A stretch of 64,000 nucleotides of DNA, from contig NZ_CABVIR010000008.1 in NCBI RefSeq assembly GCF_902498065.1, forward strand, positions 248,001-312,000, read 5' to 3'. The notes under the pieces are model-generated. The model was not told the origin of the DNA and ran no database searches. It was given only the letters and a program-made list of their open reading frames with translations. This DNA comes from Pseudomonas fluorescens. GTDB lineage: Bacteria > Pseudomonadota > Gammaproteobacteria > Pseudomonadales > Pseudomonadaceae. Shown here piece after piece: positions 52,394 through 60,660 of this stretch. Positions within the stretch are counted from its first letter, which is position 1; each line of letters starts with the position of its first letter. Made by a program: the position numbers and the translations under genes.

Positions 52394-52434
52394 AAAAAGC
52401 CCCTGTCACTTTGTCGGTGACAGGGGCTTTTTTG
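52394..52434. terminator. Bidirectional terminator between uvrA and the ferritin gene
   Basis: A 14-bp stem AAAGCCCCTGTCAC/GTGACAGGGGCTTT with a seven-base loop, flanked by A-run and T-run, between convergent genes. Confidence 0.92.
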
Positions 52435-52446
52435 TCTCGGCTGCAA

Positions 52447-52911
52447 TCAGGTGTGGGATTGCAGATAGTTCTCGAGACCGATCAACTTGATCAGCCCCAA
52501 CTGCTTCTCCAGCCAGTAGGTGTGATCTTCTTCGGTATCGTTCAACTGAATGCGCAGGATCTCGCGGCTGACGTAGTCTTTGTGCTGCTCGCAGAGCTCG
52601 ATGCCCTTGCAGAGTGCGGCGCGGACTTTGTATTCCAGACGCAGGTCGGCAGCGAGCATGTCAGGTACCGAAGTGCCGACATCGAGATCGTCCGGACGCA
52701 TGCGTGGCGTGCCTTCCAGCATCAGGATTCGGCGCATCAGGGCATCGGCGTGCCCTGCTTCCTCTTCCATCTCGTGGTTGATTCGTTCGTAGAGCTTGGT
52801 GAATCCCCAGTCCTCATACATCCGCGAGTGAACGAAATATTGATCACGCGCGGCCAGTTCGCCGGTCAGCAACGTGTTGAGGTAATCGATTACGTCTGGG
52901 TGGCCTTGCAT
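52447..52911 (-). CDS. ftnA: Bacterial ferritin (FtnA/BfrA type, no haem ligand)
   Basis: A 154-aa ferritin for iron storage as 24-mers. Ferroxidase residues Glu18, Glu51 and His54 are visible (TGELAARDQYF, EMEEEAGHAD), and the end LGLIKLIGLENYLQSHT is typical. Position 52, where bacterioferritins have the haem-ligand Met, is Ala here, so it is the non-haem ferritin that lies beside catalase in Pseudomonas rather than a true haem bacterioferritin. The ATG at 52911 is chosen because the family starts MQGHPDVIDYLN. Confidence 0.93.
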   Translation of the reverse strand: MQGHPDVIDYLNTLLTGELAARDQYFVHSRMYEDWGFTKLYERINHEMEEEAGHADALMRRILMLEGTPRMRPDDLDVGTSVPDMLAADLRLEYKVRAALCKGIELCEQHKDYVSREILRIQLNDTEEDHTYWLEKQLGLIKLIGLENYLQSHT

Positions 52912-53023
52912 CGCCCTACATCTCCCTGCTTGAAAGTCTGTAGTTTGAACCACGACGACTGTTTGGTCACTTGGTTTACGCGATAAAAGCGAAGATATTC
53001 TGAGAAAAGTAGTTTAAATAGCG

Positions 53024-53049
53024 CAAAAACCGCCCAAATGAGGGCGGTT
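53024..53049 (-). terminator. Terminator of katA
   Basis: Stem AACCGCCC/GGGCGGTT with a six-base loop; five Ts follow on the minus strand, just downstream of the katA stop. Confidence 0.85.
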
Positions 53050-53060
53050 CTGCTTCTCGT

Positions 53061-54515
53061 TTAGACTTCGTTAAGCTGTACGTTGAGTGCCCTTGCGATT
53101 GCTTCTCCATACGCCGGGTCGGCCTTGAAAAAGTGCTGCAATTGGCGATCAACCACATCAGTGGAGACGCCAGCCATTGCTCCGGCGATGTTGTTGACCA
53201 ACAGCGCCTTCTGCTCATCATTCATGAGCCGGAACAGCGCACCGGCATGGCTGTAGTAGTCGGTGTCTTCGCGATGGTCGTAACGATCGGCCGCACCACT
53301 CAATGCCAGAGCCGGCTCAGCGTAGCGAGGTGCCTGTTTCGGCGCCTCGACGTAGCTGTTCGGCTCGTAGTTCGGCGCAGCACCGCCATTGCTTCCAAAC
53401 GCCATGGAACCATCACGCTGGTAGCTATTGACCGGGCTGCGAGGCGCATTCACCGGCAACTGCTGGTGGTTCGTGCCTACACGGTAACGGTGCGCATCTG
53501 CGTAAGCGAACACGCGACCTTGCAGCATGCGGTCTGGCGACAGGCCAACACCCGGCACCATATTGCTCGGACCGAACGCCGCCTGCTCGACTTCGGCGAA
53601 GTAGTTCAGCGGATTGCGGTTGAGTTCCAATTCGCCCACTTCGATCAGTGGAAACTCTTTCTGCGACCAGGTCTTGGTCACGTCGAAAGGATTCTCGTAA
53701 TGCGCAGCAGCCTGGGCCTCGGTCATGATCTGAATGCATACGCGCCATTTCGGGAAATCACCGCGCTCAATGGCACCGAACAAGTCGCGTTGTGCGTAAT
53801 CCGGATCCGTACCGGCCAGGCGTGCAGCCTCTGCCGGCGCCAGGTTCTTGATTCCTTGCTGGGTCTTGTAGTGCCACTTCACCCAGTGACGCTCGCCGCT
53901 GGCGTTGATCAGGCTGTAAGTGTGGCTGCCGAAGCCGTGCATGTGACGGTAGCCGTCAGGGATGCCACGGTCCGAAAACAGGATGGTGACCTGGTGCAGC
54001 GCCTCGGGCGAGTGCGACCAGAAGTCCCACATCATCTGCGCGCTTTTCAGGTTGCTCTGCGGCAGGCGTTTTTGCGTGTGGATAAAGTCCGGAAATTTGA
54101 GCGGATCGCGAATGAAGAACACCGGTGTGTTGTTACCAACGATGTCCCAGTTGCCTTCTTCCGTATAGAACTTCAGGGCGAAGCCACGTGGATCGCGCTC
54201 GGTGTCTGCCGAACCGCGCTCACCACCCACAGTGGAAAAACGCAGGAAGGTTGGCGTTTGCTTACCGACAGATTCAAACAGCTTGGCGCTGGTGTACTCG
54301 GTAATGTCACGCGTGACGGTGAACGTACCGTAAGCACCCGAACCTTTGGCGTGTACGCGGCGCTCAGGAATGTTTTCACGGTTGAAGTGGGCAAGTTTCT
54401 CGATCAGGTGGAAGTCGTCGAGCAGCAATGGGCCGCGAGGACCGGCAGAGCGGGAATTCTGGTTGTCGGCGACAGGAGCGCCACTGGCGGTTGTAAGTGT
54501 TTTATTTTGGCTCAT
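53061..54515 (-). CDS. katA: Catalase (monofunctional haem type)
   Basis: A 484-aa cytoplasmic catalase, small-subunit class. Active-site segment RRVHAKGSGAYGTFTVT (distal His), FSTVGGERGSADTERDPRGFALKFYTEEGNWD, FFIRDPLKFPDFIHTQKR, and the proximal haem ligand Tyr in GRVFAYADAHRYRVG near residue 335. The length and lack of signal peptide suit KatA. Its neighbour is a ferritin gene, consistent with joint handling of iron and peroxide. An OxyR site could not be identified by eye. Confidence 0.95.
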   Translation of the reverse strand: MSQNKTLTTASGAPVADNQNSRSAGPRGPLLLDDFHLIEKLAHFNRENIPERRVHAKGSGAYGTFTVTRDITEYTSAKLFESVGKQTPTFLRFSTVGGERGSADTERDPRGFALKFYTEEGNWDIVGNNTPVFFIRDPLKFPDFIHTQKRLPQSNLKSAQMMWDFWSHSPEALHQVTILFSDRGIPDGYRHMHGFGSHTYSLINASGERHWVKWHYKTQQGIKNLAPAEAARLAGTDPDYAQRDLFGAIERGDFPKWRVCIQIMTEAQAAAHYENPFDVTKTWSQKEFPLIEVGELELNRNPLNYFAEVEQAAFGPSNMVPGVGLSPDRMLQGRVFAYADAHRYRVGTNHQQLPVNAPRSPVNSYQRDGSMAFGSNGGAAPNYEPNSYVEAPKQAPRYAEPALALSGAADRYDHREDTDYYSHAGALFRLMNDEQKALLVNNIAGAMAGVSTDVVDRQLQHFFKADPAYGEAIARALNVQLNEV

Positions 54516-54656
54516 GCGATCTCTTCCTCTGTCAGTCTGAACTGCCGGCTTATCGGCTGAGAGGGAGTATTGATCAGGAACGTTACACCTACAAATTCAT
54601 TAACTTGTAAGTGTCGATAGAAAATTACTAACAACGGCTTCGCTTTTCGAACGCCC

Positions 54657-54684
54657 ACAAAAAACCGGGCGCTAGGCCCGGTTC
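54657..54684 (-). terminator. Terminator of the alpha operon after rplQ
   Basis: Stem AACCGGGC/GCCCGGTT with a five-base loop, followed on the minus strand by a TTTTTTG run; about 20 bp after the rplQ stop. Confidence 0.9.
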
Positions 54685-54703
54685 TTCGTTTCAGACTGAC
54701 GTC

Positions 54704-55090
54704 TTACTCAGCGGATACAGCTTCACCGCCGACAGGACGATCAACCAACTCGACGTACGCCATAGGCGCGTTGTCGCCAGTGCGGAAGCCGCACTTGAGG
54801 ATGCGCAGGTAGCCACCCTCACGGGTAGCGTAACGCTTGCCCAGGTCGTTGAAGAGCTTACCAACGATAGCTTTCGAACGAGTACGGTCGAAGGCCAGGC
54901 GGCGGTTAGCCAGGCTGTCTGTCTTGGCCAAAGTGATCAGCGGCTCAGCAACGCGACGCAGTTCTTTAGCTTTTGGCAGTGTAGTTTTGATCAGCTCGTG
55001 CTCGAACAGCGACACCGCCATGTTTTGAAACATGGCCTTGCGGTGCGAGCTGGTGCGGCTCAGGTGACGACCACTTTTACGATGACGCAT
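54704..55090 (-). CDS. rplQ: 50S ribosomal protein L17
   Basis: A 128-aa ribosomal protein, last gene of the alpha operon. MRHRKSGRHLSRTSSHRKAMFQNMAVSLF and GGYLRILKCGFRTGDNAPMAYVELVDRP are near-universal L17 sequences. It lies 42 bp downstream of rpoA and ends at an intrinsic terminator. Confidence 0.98.
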   Translation of the reverse strand: MRHRKSGRHLSRTSSHRKAMFQNMAVSLFEHELIKTTLPKAKELRRVAEPLITLAKTDSLANRRLAFDRTRSKAIVGKLFNDLGKRYATREGGYLRILKCGFRTGDNAPMAYVELVDRPVGGEAVSAE

Positions 55091-55132
55091 GGTTCATTCC
55101 TTACCAAACACAACGTTCGGTGATTACGACGA

Positions 55133-56134
55133 TCAGGCAGTCGCCTTGTCGTCCTTCTTAAGACTTGCAGGCGGCCAGTTGTCGAGGCGCATGCCGAGGG
55201 ACAGACCGCGGGAGGCCAGAACGTCCTTGATTTCAGTCAAGGATTTCTTGCCAAGGTTCGGAGTCTTCAACAGCTCTACTTCGGTACGCTGAATCAGGTC
55301 ACCGATGTAGTAGATGTTTTCCGCCTTAAGGCAGTTAGCCGAACGTACAGTCAGTTCCAGATCGTCAACCGGGCGAAGCAGGATCGGATCGATCTCGTCT
55401 TCCTGCTCGACAACCACTGGCTCACTGTCACCTTTGAGGTCGACGAACGCAGCCAACTGCTGTTGCAGAATGGTTGCAGCGCGACGGATAGCCTCTTCAG
55501 GATCCAGGGTACCGTTGGTTTCCAGATCAATAACCAGCTTGTCCAGGTTAGTACGCTGCTCGACACGGGCGTTTTCCACCACGTATGCGATACGGCGAAC
55601 CGGGCTGAACGAAGAGTCAAGCTGCAAGCGACCGATGCTGCGGCTTTCGTCTTCATCGCTCTGACGCGAGTCTGCCGGTTCATAACCACGACCACGAGCT
55701 ACGGTGAGCTTCATGTTCAGGGCGCCGTTAGACGCCAGGTTAGCGATTACGTGATCGGGGTTAACGATCTCGACATCATGATCCAGCTGAATATCGGCAG
55801 CGGTAACCACCCCCGAACCCTTCTTCGACAAGGTCAGCGTAACTTCGTCACGACCGTGCAGCTTGATAGCCAGACCTTTAAGGTTCAACAGGATTTCAAT
55901 TACGTCTTCCTGTACGCCTTCGATGGCGCTGTACTCATGGAGTACACCGTCAATCTCGGCCTCGACTACTGCACAGCCGGGCATTGAGGACAACAGGATG
56001 CGGCGCAGCGCGTTGCCCAGGGTGTGGCCGAAACCACGCTCGAGAGGCTCGAGAGTGATCTTGGCGCGGGTTGGACTGACAACCTGCACATCAATATGGC
56101 GGGGTGTCAGGAACTCATTTACCGAAATCTGCAT
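55133..56134 (-). CDS. rpoA: RNA polymerase alpha subunit
   Basis: A 333-aa subunit that seeds polymerase assembly and contacts activators and UP elements. N-terminal domain: ITLEPLERGFGHTLGNALRRILLSSMPG and EYSAIEGVQEDVIEILLNLKG. C-terminal domain: ELTVRSANCLKAENIYYIGDLIQRTEVELLKTPNLGKKSLTEIKDVLASRGLSLGMRL. It follows rpsD by 22 bp and is followed by rplQ in the alpha operon. Confidence 0.98.
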   Translation of the reverse strand: MQISVNEFLTPRHIDVQVVSPTRAKITLEPLERGFGHTLGNALRRILLSSMPGCAVVEAEIDGVLHEYSAIEGVQEDVIEILLNLKGLAIKLHGRDEVTLTLSKKGSGVVTAADIQLDHDVEIVNPDHVIANLASNGALNMKLTVARGRGYEPADSRQSDEDESRSIGRLQLDSSFSPVRRIAYVVENARVEQRTNLDKLVIDLETNGTLDPEEAIRRAATILQQQLAAFVDLKGDSEPVVVEQEDEIDPILLRPVDDLELTVRSANCLKAENIYYIGDLIQRTEVELLKTPNLGKKSLTEIKDVLASRGLSLGMRLDNWPPASLKKDDKATA

Positions 56135-56156
56135 GGATGCACCTATTTTCTAGCCC

Positions 56157-56777
56157 TTACTTGGAGTAGAGCTCGACAATCAGGCTTTCGTTGATGTCGG
56201 CGGACAGATCACTGCGAGCTGGAACGTTCTTGAAAACGCCCGACTTCTTCTCAGTGTCTACTTCTACCCATTCTACGCGGCCACGTTGGGCACACAGATC
56301 GAGAGCTTGGACAATGCGAAGTTGGTTCTTTGCTTTCTCGCGAATCGCGACCACGTCACCAGCACGAACCTGGTAAGACGGTACGTTTACGGTCTGACCG
56401 TTAACGCTGACGGATTTGTGCGATACCAGCTGACGGGATTCGGCACGAGTAGAGCCAAAACCCATACGGTATACAACGTTGTCCAGACGGCATTCGAGCA
56501 GTTGCAGCAGGTTTTCACCGGTTGCACCTTTCTTGCCAGCAGCTTCTTTGTAGTAGCCGCTGAATTGACGCTCGAGAACGCCGTAGATACGACGGACCTT
56601 CTGCTTTTCGCGCAGTTGGGTGCCGTAATCGGACTGGCGACCGCGGCGTTGGCCGTGGATACCAGGTGCTGCTTCAATGTTGCACTTCGATTCGATCGCG
56701 CGCACGCCGCTCTTCAGAAAGAGATCGGTGCCTTCGCGACGAGCGAGTTTGCATTTTGGACCAATGTAACGAGCCAT
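56157..56777 (-). CDS. rpsD: 30S ribosomal protein S4
   Basis: A 206-aa small-subunit assembly protein. Starts MARYIGPKCKLARREGTDL and contains the S4 RNA-binding fold LDNVVYRMGFGSTRAESRQLVSHKSVSVNGQTVNVPSYQV. In E. coli S4 is the translational repressor of this operon, acting at the rpsM leader, so autoregulation is probable here. Lies between rpsK and rpoA. Confidence 0.98.
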   Translation of the reverse strand: MARYIGPKCKLARREGTDLFLKSGVRAIESKCNIEAAPGIHGQRRGRQSDYGTQLREKQKVRRIYGVLERQFSGYYKEAAGKKGATGENLLQLLECRLDNVVYRMGFGSTRAESRQLVSHKSVSVNGQTVNVPSYQVRAGDVVAIREKAKNQLRIVQALDLCAQRGRVEWVEVDTEKKSGVFKNVPARSDLSADINESLIVELYSK

Positions 56778-56795
56778 TCTTTACAATCTCCTGGA

Positions 56796-57185
56796 TTACA
56801 CGCGGCGCTTCTTCGGCGGACGGCACCCGTTGTGCGGGATTGGCGTCACGTCGGTGATGCTGGCGATCTTGTAGCCACAGCCGTTCAAAGCGCGGACTGC
56901 AGATTCACGACCTGGGCCTGGACCTTTGACGTTAACGTCGAGGTTTTTCAGGCCGTATTCCAGCGCAGCTTGACCAGCACGTTCAGCAGCTACTTGAGCA
57001 GCAAACGGGGTGGACTTGCGGGAACCGCGGAAACCCGAACCACCGGAGGTAGCCCAGGAAAGAGCGTTGCCTTGACGGTCGGTGATGGTCACGATTGTGT
57101 TGTTAAAAGATGCATGGATGTGGGCGATGCCATCAACCACTGTCTTTTTAACTTTTTTACGAGGACGAGCAGCAGGTTTAGCCAT
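56796..57185 (-). CDS. rpsK: 30S ribosomal protein S11
   Basis: A 129-aa platform protein. Signature segments GIAHIHASFNNTIVTITDRQGNALSWATSG and GPGPGRESAVRALNGCGYKIASITDVTPIPHNGCRPPKKRRV. Lies 30 bp after rpsM in the alpha operon. Confidence 0.98.
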   Translation of the reverse strand: MAKPAARPRKKVKKTVVDGIAHIHASFNNTIVTITDRQGNALSWATSGGSGFRGSRKSTPFAAQVAAERAGQAALEYGLKNLDVNVKGPGPGRESAVRALNGCGYKIASITDVTPIPHNGCRPPKKRRV

Positions 57186-57215
57186 GATTAATTTCCTGTC
57201 GATTCGCTGGGGCGA

Positions 57216-57572
57216 TTACTTGCGGATCGGCTTACGCGGACCTTTACGGGTACGCGCGTTAGTCTTGGTACGCTGACCGCGTACTGGAAGACCACGACGA
57301 TGACGCAGACCGCGATAGCAACCGAGGTCCATCAAACGCTTGATTTTCATGTTGATTTCGCGACGCAGGTCACCTTCAGTGGTGAACTTCGCCACTTCGC
57401 CACGCAGCTGTTCAATCTGCTCGTCGCTCAGATCCTTGATCTTTGCGGCTGGGTTTACCCCAGTCACTGCACAGATCTTCTGTGCAGTAGTGCGACCAAC
57501 ACCATAGATGTAGGTCAGCGAGATAACAGTATGCTTGTTATCTGGAATGTTAACGCCTGCAATACGGGCCAT
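57216..57572 (-). CDS. rpsM: 30S ribosomal protein S13
   Basis: A 118-aa head protein, first gene of the alpha operon. Starts MARIAGVNIPDNKHTVISLTYIYGVG; ends with the basic YRGLRHRRGLPVRGQRTKTNARTRKGPRKPIRK that contacts tRNA. A sigma70 promoter about 60-88 bp upstream of its ATG drives the operon. The leader is the likely S4 repressor site, as in E. coli. Confidence 0.98.
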   Translation of the reverse strand: MARIAGVNIPDNKHTVISLTYIYGVGRTTAQKICAVTGVNPAAKIKDLSDEQIEQLRGEVAKFTTEGDLRREINMKIKRLMDLGCYRGLRHRRGLPVRGQRTKTNARTRKGPRKPIRK

Positions 57573-57631
57573 TCAGTGGGACTCCAATTGACAGCTACCT
57601 ACGCCCCGGAAGCCAAGAAATAGGGCGCGAG

Positions 57632-57660
57632 ATAATATCGCTGTAATAACAAATAATCAA
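57632..57660 (-). promoter_or_regulatory. Sigma70 promoter of the alpha operon
   Basis: On the minus strand: -35 TTGATT (57660-57655), exactly 17 bp, then -10 TATTAT (57637-57632). The start would fall near 57625, giving a leader of about 53 bases before the rpsM ATG. The -35 lies immediately after the spc-operon terminator hairpin. Confidence 0.7.
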
Positions 57661-57684
57661 CCCGGTAGCGCACTAGCTACCGGG
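57661..57684 (-). terminator. Hairpin terminator at the end of the spc operon
   Basis: Perfect nine-base stem CCCGGTAGC/GCTACCGGG with a six-base loop between rpmJ and the rpsM promoter. The following minus-strand TTGATTATTTGTTATT is T-rich and doubles as the promoter -35 region, so terminator and promoter overlap. Confidence 0.65.
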
Positions 57685-57702
57685 CTTGAAGCACAATCAC
57701 AC

Positions 57703-57819
57703 TCAGCCTTGGCGCTGTTTGTGACGCGGTTCCGCGCTGCAAATTACTCGAACAACACCTTCGCGGCGAATAATCTTGCAGTTACGGCACAGCTTTTTCA
57801 CCGATGCACGAACTTTCAT
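57703..57819 (-). CDS. rpmJ: 50S ribosomal protein L36
   Basis: A 38-aa zinc-ribbon protein read directly from the sequence: starts [15 protein letters not shown] and ends EPRHKQRQG. Cys residues in CRNC and a later Cys/His complete the zinc site, so it is the zinc-binding (C+) form. It lies 27 bp after secY and closes the spc operon. Confidence 0.95.
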
Positions 57820-57846
57820 CACCAACTCCTCGAACCTTATGGGTAC

Positions 57847-59175
57847 TCAGCGCAACATGCCGCTGCCGTAACCCTTCAGGTTGGCTTTCTTCATCAGGGA
57901 TTCGTACTGGTGCGAAACGAGGTGCGATTGTACTTGGGACATGAAGTCCATCACAACCACGACGACGATCAGCAACGAGGTCCCGCCAAGGTAGAACGGA
58001 ACGTTTGCCGCAACCACCAGGAACTGGGGCAGCAGGCACACGGCCGTCATATATAGAGCACCGAACAGGGTCAAACGAGTCAGAACGCCGTCAATGTAGC
58101 GCGCCGACTGCTCACCTGGACGGATGCCCGGAATAAAGGCACCGGACTTCTTCAGGTTTTCCGCTACGTCTTTCGGATTGAACATCAACGCCGTATAGAA
58201 GAAGCAGAAGAAAATAATCCCTGCACTAAACAGCAGAATATTCAACGGCTGACCAGGAGCGATCGACTGCGAGATGTCCTGCAACCAGCCCATACCTTCA
58301 GACTGACCGAACCAGGTACCCAACGAAGCCGGAAACAGCAAAATGCTGCTCGCGAAAATAGCCGGAATAACACCGGCCATGTTCACCTTCAGCGGCAAGT
58401 GGCTAGTCTGCGCAGCAAACACCTTACGGCCCTGCTGACGCTTGGCGTAGTGAACAGCAATACGACGCTGGCCACGCTCAATGAACACCACAAAACCGAT
58501 AATCGCTACTGCCAGCAAACCGATGGCAACCAGGGCGAAGATGTTGATATCACCCTGACGTGCAGACTCGAAAGACTGCCCGATCGCTCTCGGAAGACCG
58601 GCGACGATACCTGCGAAAATCAACATCGAGATACCGTTGCCAACACCACGCTCAGTAATCTGCTCACCCAGCCACATCATGAACATCGCACCAGCCACAA
58701 AAGTGGATACCGCGACGAAATGGAAGCCAAAGTCACCAGTGAACGATACGCCCTGCCCTGCCAGACCAATGGACATGCCAATTGCCTGAACGAGAGCGAG
58801 GACGACAGTGCCGTAGCGGGTGTACTGGGCAATCTTGCGACGCCCAGCTTCACCTTCCTTCTTCAACTGCTCCAGCTGCGGGCTGACGGCTGTCATCAGT
58901 TGCATGATGATCGATGCCGAAATGTACGGCATGATCCCCAATGCAAAGATGCTCATCCGCTCCAGCGCGCCGCCGGAAAACATGTTGAACAAGCTAAGAA
59001 TGGTCCCCTCATTCTGTCGAAACAGGTCCGCGAGTCGGTCCGGGTTGATACCTGGAACCGGGATGTGTGCGCCTATTCGGTAGACGATAATCGCCAGGAA
59101 CAGAAAACGCAGACGAGCCCAGAGTTCAGACATACCGCCTTTGCCGAGCGCAGAGAGAGCACCTTGCTTAGCCAT
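57847..59175 (-). CDS. secY: Preprotein translocase subunit SecY
   Basis: A 442-aa, ten-helix core of the protein-conducting channel in the inner membrane. Typical segments: LRFLFLAIIVYRIGAHIPVPGI, FNMFSGGALERMSIFALGIMPYISASIIMQLM, GVGNGISMLIFAGIVAGLP and FIPGIRPGEQSARYIDGVLTRLTLFGALY. Its ATG follows the rplO stop codon at once (TAAATG), with GAGGA just before, showing tight coupling. Confidence 0.98.
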   Translation of the reverse strand: MAKQGALSALGKGGMSELWARLRFLFLAIIVYRIGAHIPVPGINPDRLADLFRQNEGTILSLFNMFSGGALERMSIFALGIMPYISASIIMQLMTAVSPQLEQLKKEGEAGRRKIAQYTRYGTVVLALVQAIGMSIGLAGQGVSFTGDFGFHFVAVSTFVAGAMFMMWLGEQITERGVGNGISMLIFAGIVAGLPRAIGQSFESARQGDINIFALVAIGLLAVAIIGFVVFIERGQRRIAVHYAKRQQGRKVFAAQTSHLPLKVNMAGVIPAIFASSILLFPASLGTWFGQSEGMGWLQDISQSIAPGQPLNILLFSAGIIFFCFFYTALMFNPKDVAENLKKSGAFIPGIRPGEQSARYIDGVLTRLTLFGALYMTAVCLLPQFLVVAANVPFYLGGTSLLIVVVVVMDFMSQVQSHLVSHQYESLMKKANLKGYGSGMLR

Positions 59176-59613
59176 TTATTCCTCGAACTTGCCGCCAGCT
59201 GCTTCGATAGCCGCACGCGCACCTTTGGTGGCGCCGATTCCCTTTCCGATGGTAACAGCGCGAGTCACTTCGCCGGACAGCATGATTTTCACACGCTGTA
59301 CGTTGACGTTGATCACGTTGGCATCTTTCAGGGACTGCACGGTGACGATGTCGCCTTCCACTTTAGCCAGCTCGGACAAACGCACTTCTGCGCGATCCAT
59401 GGCTTTCAGGGAAACGAAACCGAACTTCGGCAGGCGACGATGCAGCGGCTGTTGACCGCCTTCAAAGCCTGGAGCAATGGTGCCACCGGAGCGGGAGGAC
59501 TGACCTTTGTGGCCACGGCCACCGGTCTTGCCCAAACCACTACCGATACCACGGCCCGGACGATGCTTTTCGCGACGGGAACCCGGCGCTGGACTCAGAT
59601 CATTGAGTTTCAT
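59176..59613 (-). CDS. rplO: 50S ribosomal protein L15
   Basis: A 145-aa protein. Starts MKLNDLSPAPGSRREKHRPGRG, with the glycine/basic-rich N-terminus GSGLGKTGGRGHKGQSSRSGG and the globular end VTRAVTIGKGIGATKGARAAIEAAGG. Between rpmD and secY in the spc operon. Confidence 0.98.
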   Translation of the reverse strand: MKLNDLSPAPGSRREKHRPGRGIGSGLGKTGGRGHKGQSSRSGGTIAPGFEGGQQPLHRRLPKFGFVSLKAMDRAEVRLSELAKVEGDIVTVQSLKDANVINVNVQRVKIMLSGEVTRAVTIGKGIGATKGARAAIEAAGGKFEE

Positions 59614-59616
59614 CGA

Positions 59617-59793
59617 TTAACCCTCGACACGCAGCATGTAGTAAGCCTTGTTGATCATCCCGCGATTCTCGGGAGTATCAAGTACTTCTACAGTGTGACC
59701 GATGCGACGCAGACCCAGACCCTTAACGCACAGTTTGTGGTTAGGGATGCGGCCGGTCATGCTTTTGATCAGCGTAACTTTAACGGTAGCCAT
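59617..59793 (-). CDS. rpmD: 50S ribosomal protein L30
   Basis: A 58-aa protein read from the sequence: starts MATVKVTLIKSMTGRIPNHK, ends NKAYYMLRVEG. It lies two bases after rpsE and three before rplO, as in the universal spc order. Confidence 0.95.
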   Translation of the reverse strand: MATVKVTLIKSMTGRIPNHKLCVKGLGLRRIGHTVEVLDTPENRGMINKAYYMLRVEG

Positions 59794-59795
59794 GA

Positions 59796-60296
59796 TCAGA
59801 AGATCTCCTTGACGCTTTTGCCACGCTTGGCGGCAATGGATTCAGGAGACTGCATAGCTTTCAAACCTTTGAAAGTGGCGTGAACCACGTTTACCGGGTT
59901 AGTCGAGCCGTAGCACTTGGCCAGAACGTTCTGAACGCCAGCAACTTCGAGGACAGCACGCATAGCGCCGCCAGCGATGATACCGGTACCTTCAGAAGCA
60001 GGCTGCATGTACACCTTCGAAGCGCCGTGACCGGACTTCATTGCGTACTGCAGAGTGGTGCCGTTCAGATCAACTTGGATCATGTTGCGACGAGCAGCTT
60101 CCATTGCCTTCTGGATCGCAGCAGGCACTTCACGTGACTTGCCACGGCCGAAGCCAACACGCCCTTTACCATCACCAACCACGGTCAACGCGGTGAAAGT
60201 GAAGATACGGCCGCCTTTTACGGTTTTGGCTACGCGGTTAACTTGAACCAGCTTCTCAATGTAGCCTTCGTCGCGCTTTTGGTCGTTATTTGACAT
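59796..60296 (-). CDS. rpsE: 30S ribosomal protein S5
   Basis: A 166-aa fidelity protein. YIEKLVQVNRVAKTVKGGRIFTFTALTVVG and GRVGFGRGKSREVPAAIQKAMEAARR form the dsRNA-binding-like domain; the end SEGTGIIAGGAMRAVLEVAGVQNVLAK completes S5. Spectinomycin-site residues lie in the N-terminal loop. Three bases after rplR. Confidence 0.98.
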   Translation of the reverse strand: MSNNDQKRDEGYIEKLVQVNRVAKTVKGGRIFTFTALTVVGDGKGRVGFGRGKSREVPAAIQKAMEAARRNMIQVDLNGTTLQYAMKSGHGASKVYMQPASEGTGIIAGGAMRAVLEVAGVQNVLAKCYGSTNPVNVVHATFKGLKAMQSPESIAAKRGKSVKEIF

Positions 60297-60299
60297 AAC

Positions 60300-60650
60300 T
60301 TAGAACTCCAGCCCAGCTTCACGAGCAGCATCAGCCAGCGCCTTGACGCGGCCGTGGTACTTGAAGCCAGAGCGGTCGAAAGCCACCTGCGAGACGCCAG
60401 CGGCTTTAGCACGCGTAGCGACCAGCTGGCCAACCTTAGTGGCCGCGTCGATGTTGCCAGTGGCGCCATCACGCAGTTCTTTATCCAAAGTCGAGGCAGA
60501 TGCCAGGACTTTGTTGCCGTCGGCCGAAATGACCTGGGCGTAGATGTGCTGCGACGAGCGGAACACGCAGAGACGCACGACTTCGAGTTCGTGCATTTTC
60601 AGGCGTGCTTTGCGAGCGCGACGCAGTCGAGTAACTTTTTTGTCGGTCAT
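60300..60650 (-). CDS. rplR: 50S ribosomal protein L18
   Basis: A 116-aa 5S rRNA-binding protein. TRLRRARKARLKMHELEVVRLCVFRSSQHIYAQVI and VAFDRSGFKYHGRVKALADAAREAGLEF match L18. Between rplF and rpsE. Confidence 0.98.
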   Translation of the reverse strand: MTDKKVTRLRRARKARLKMHELEVVRLCVFRSSQHIYAQVISADGNKVLASASTLDKELRDGATGNIDAATKVGQLVATRAKAAGVSQVAFDRSGFKYHGRVKALADAAREAGLEF

Positions 60651-60660
60651 TTGCTATGCC

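Noticed and set aside
58399..59883. A 494-aa plus-strand frame opposite secY, rplO and rpmD
   Set aside because: It lies antisense to universally conserved ribosomal and secretion genes, with no recognisable domain.
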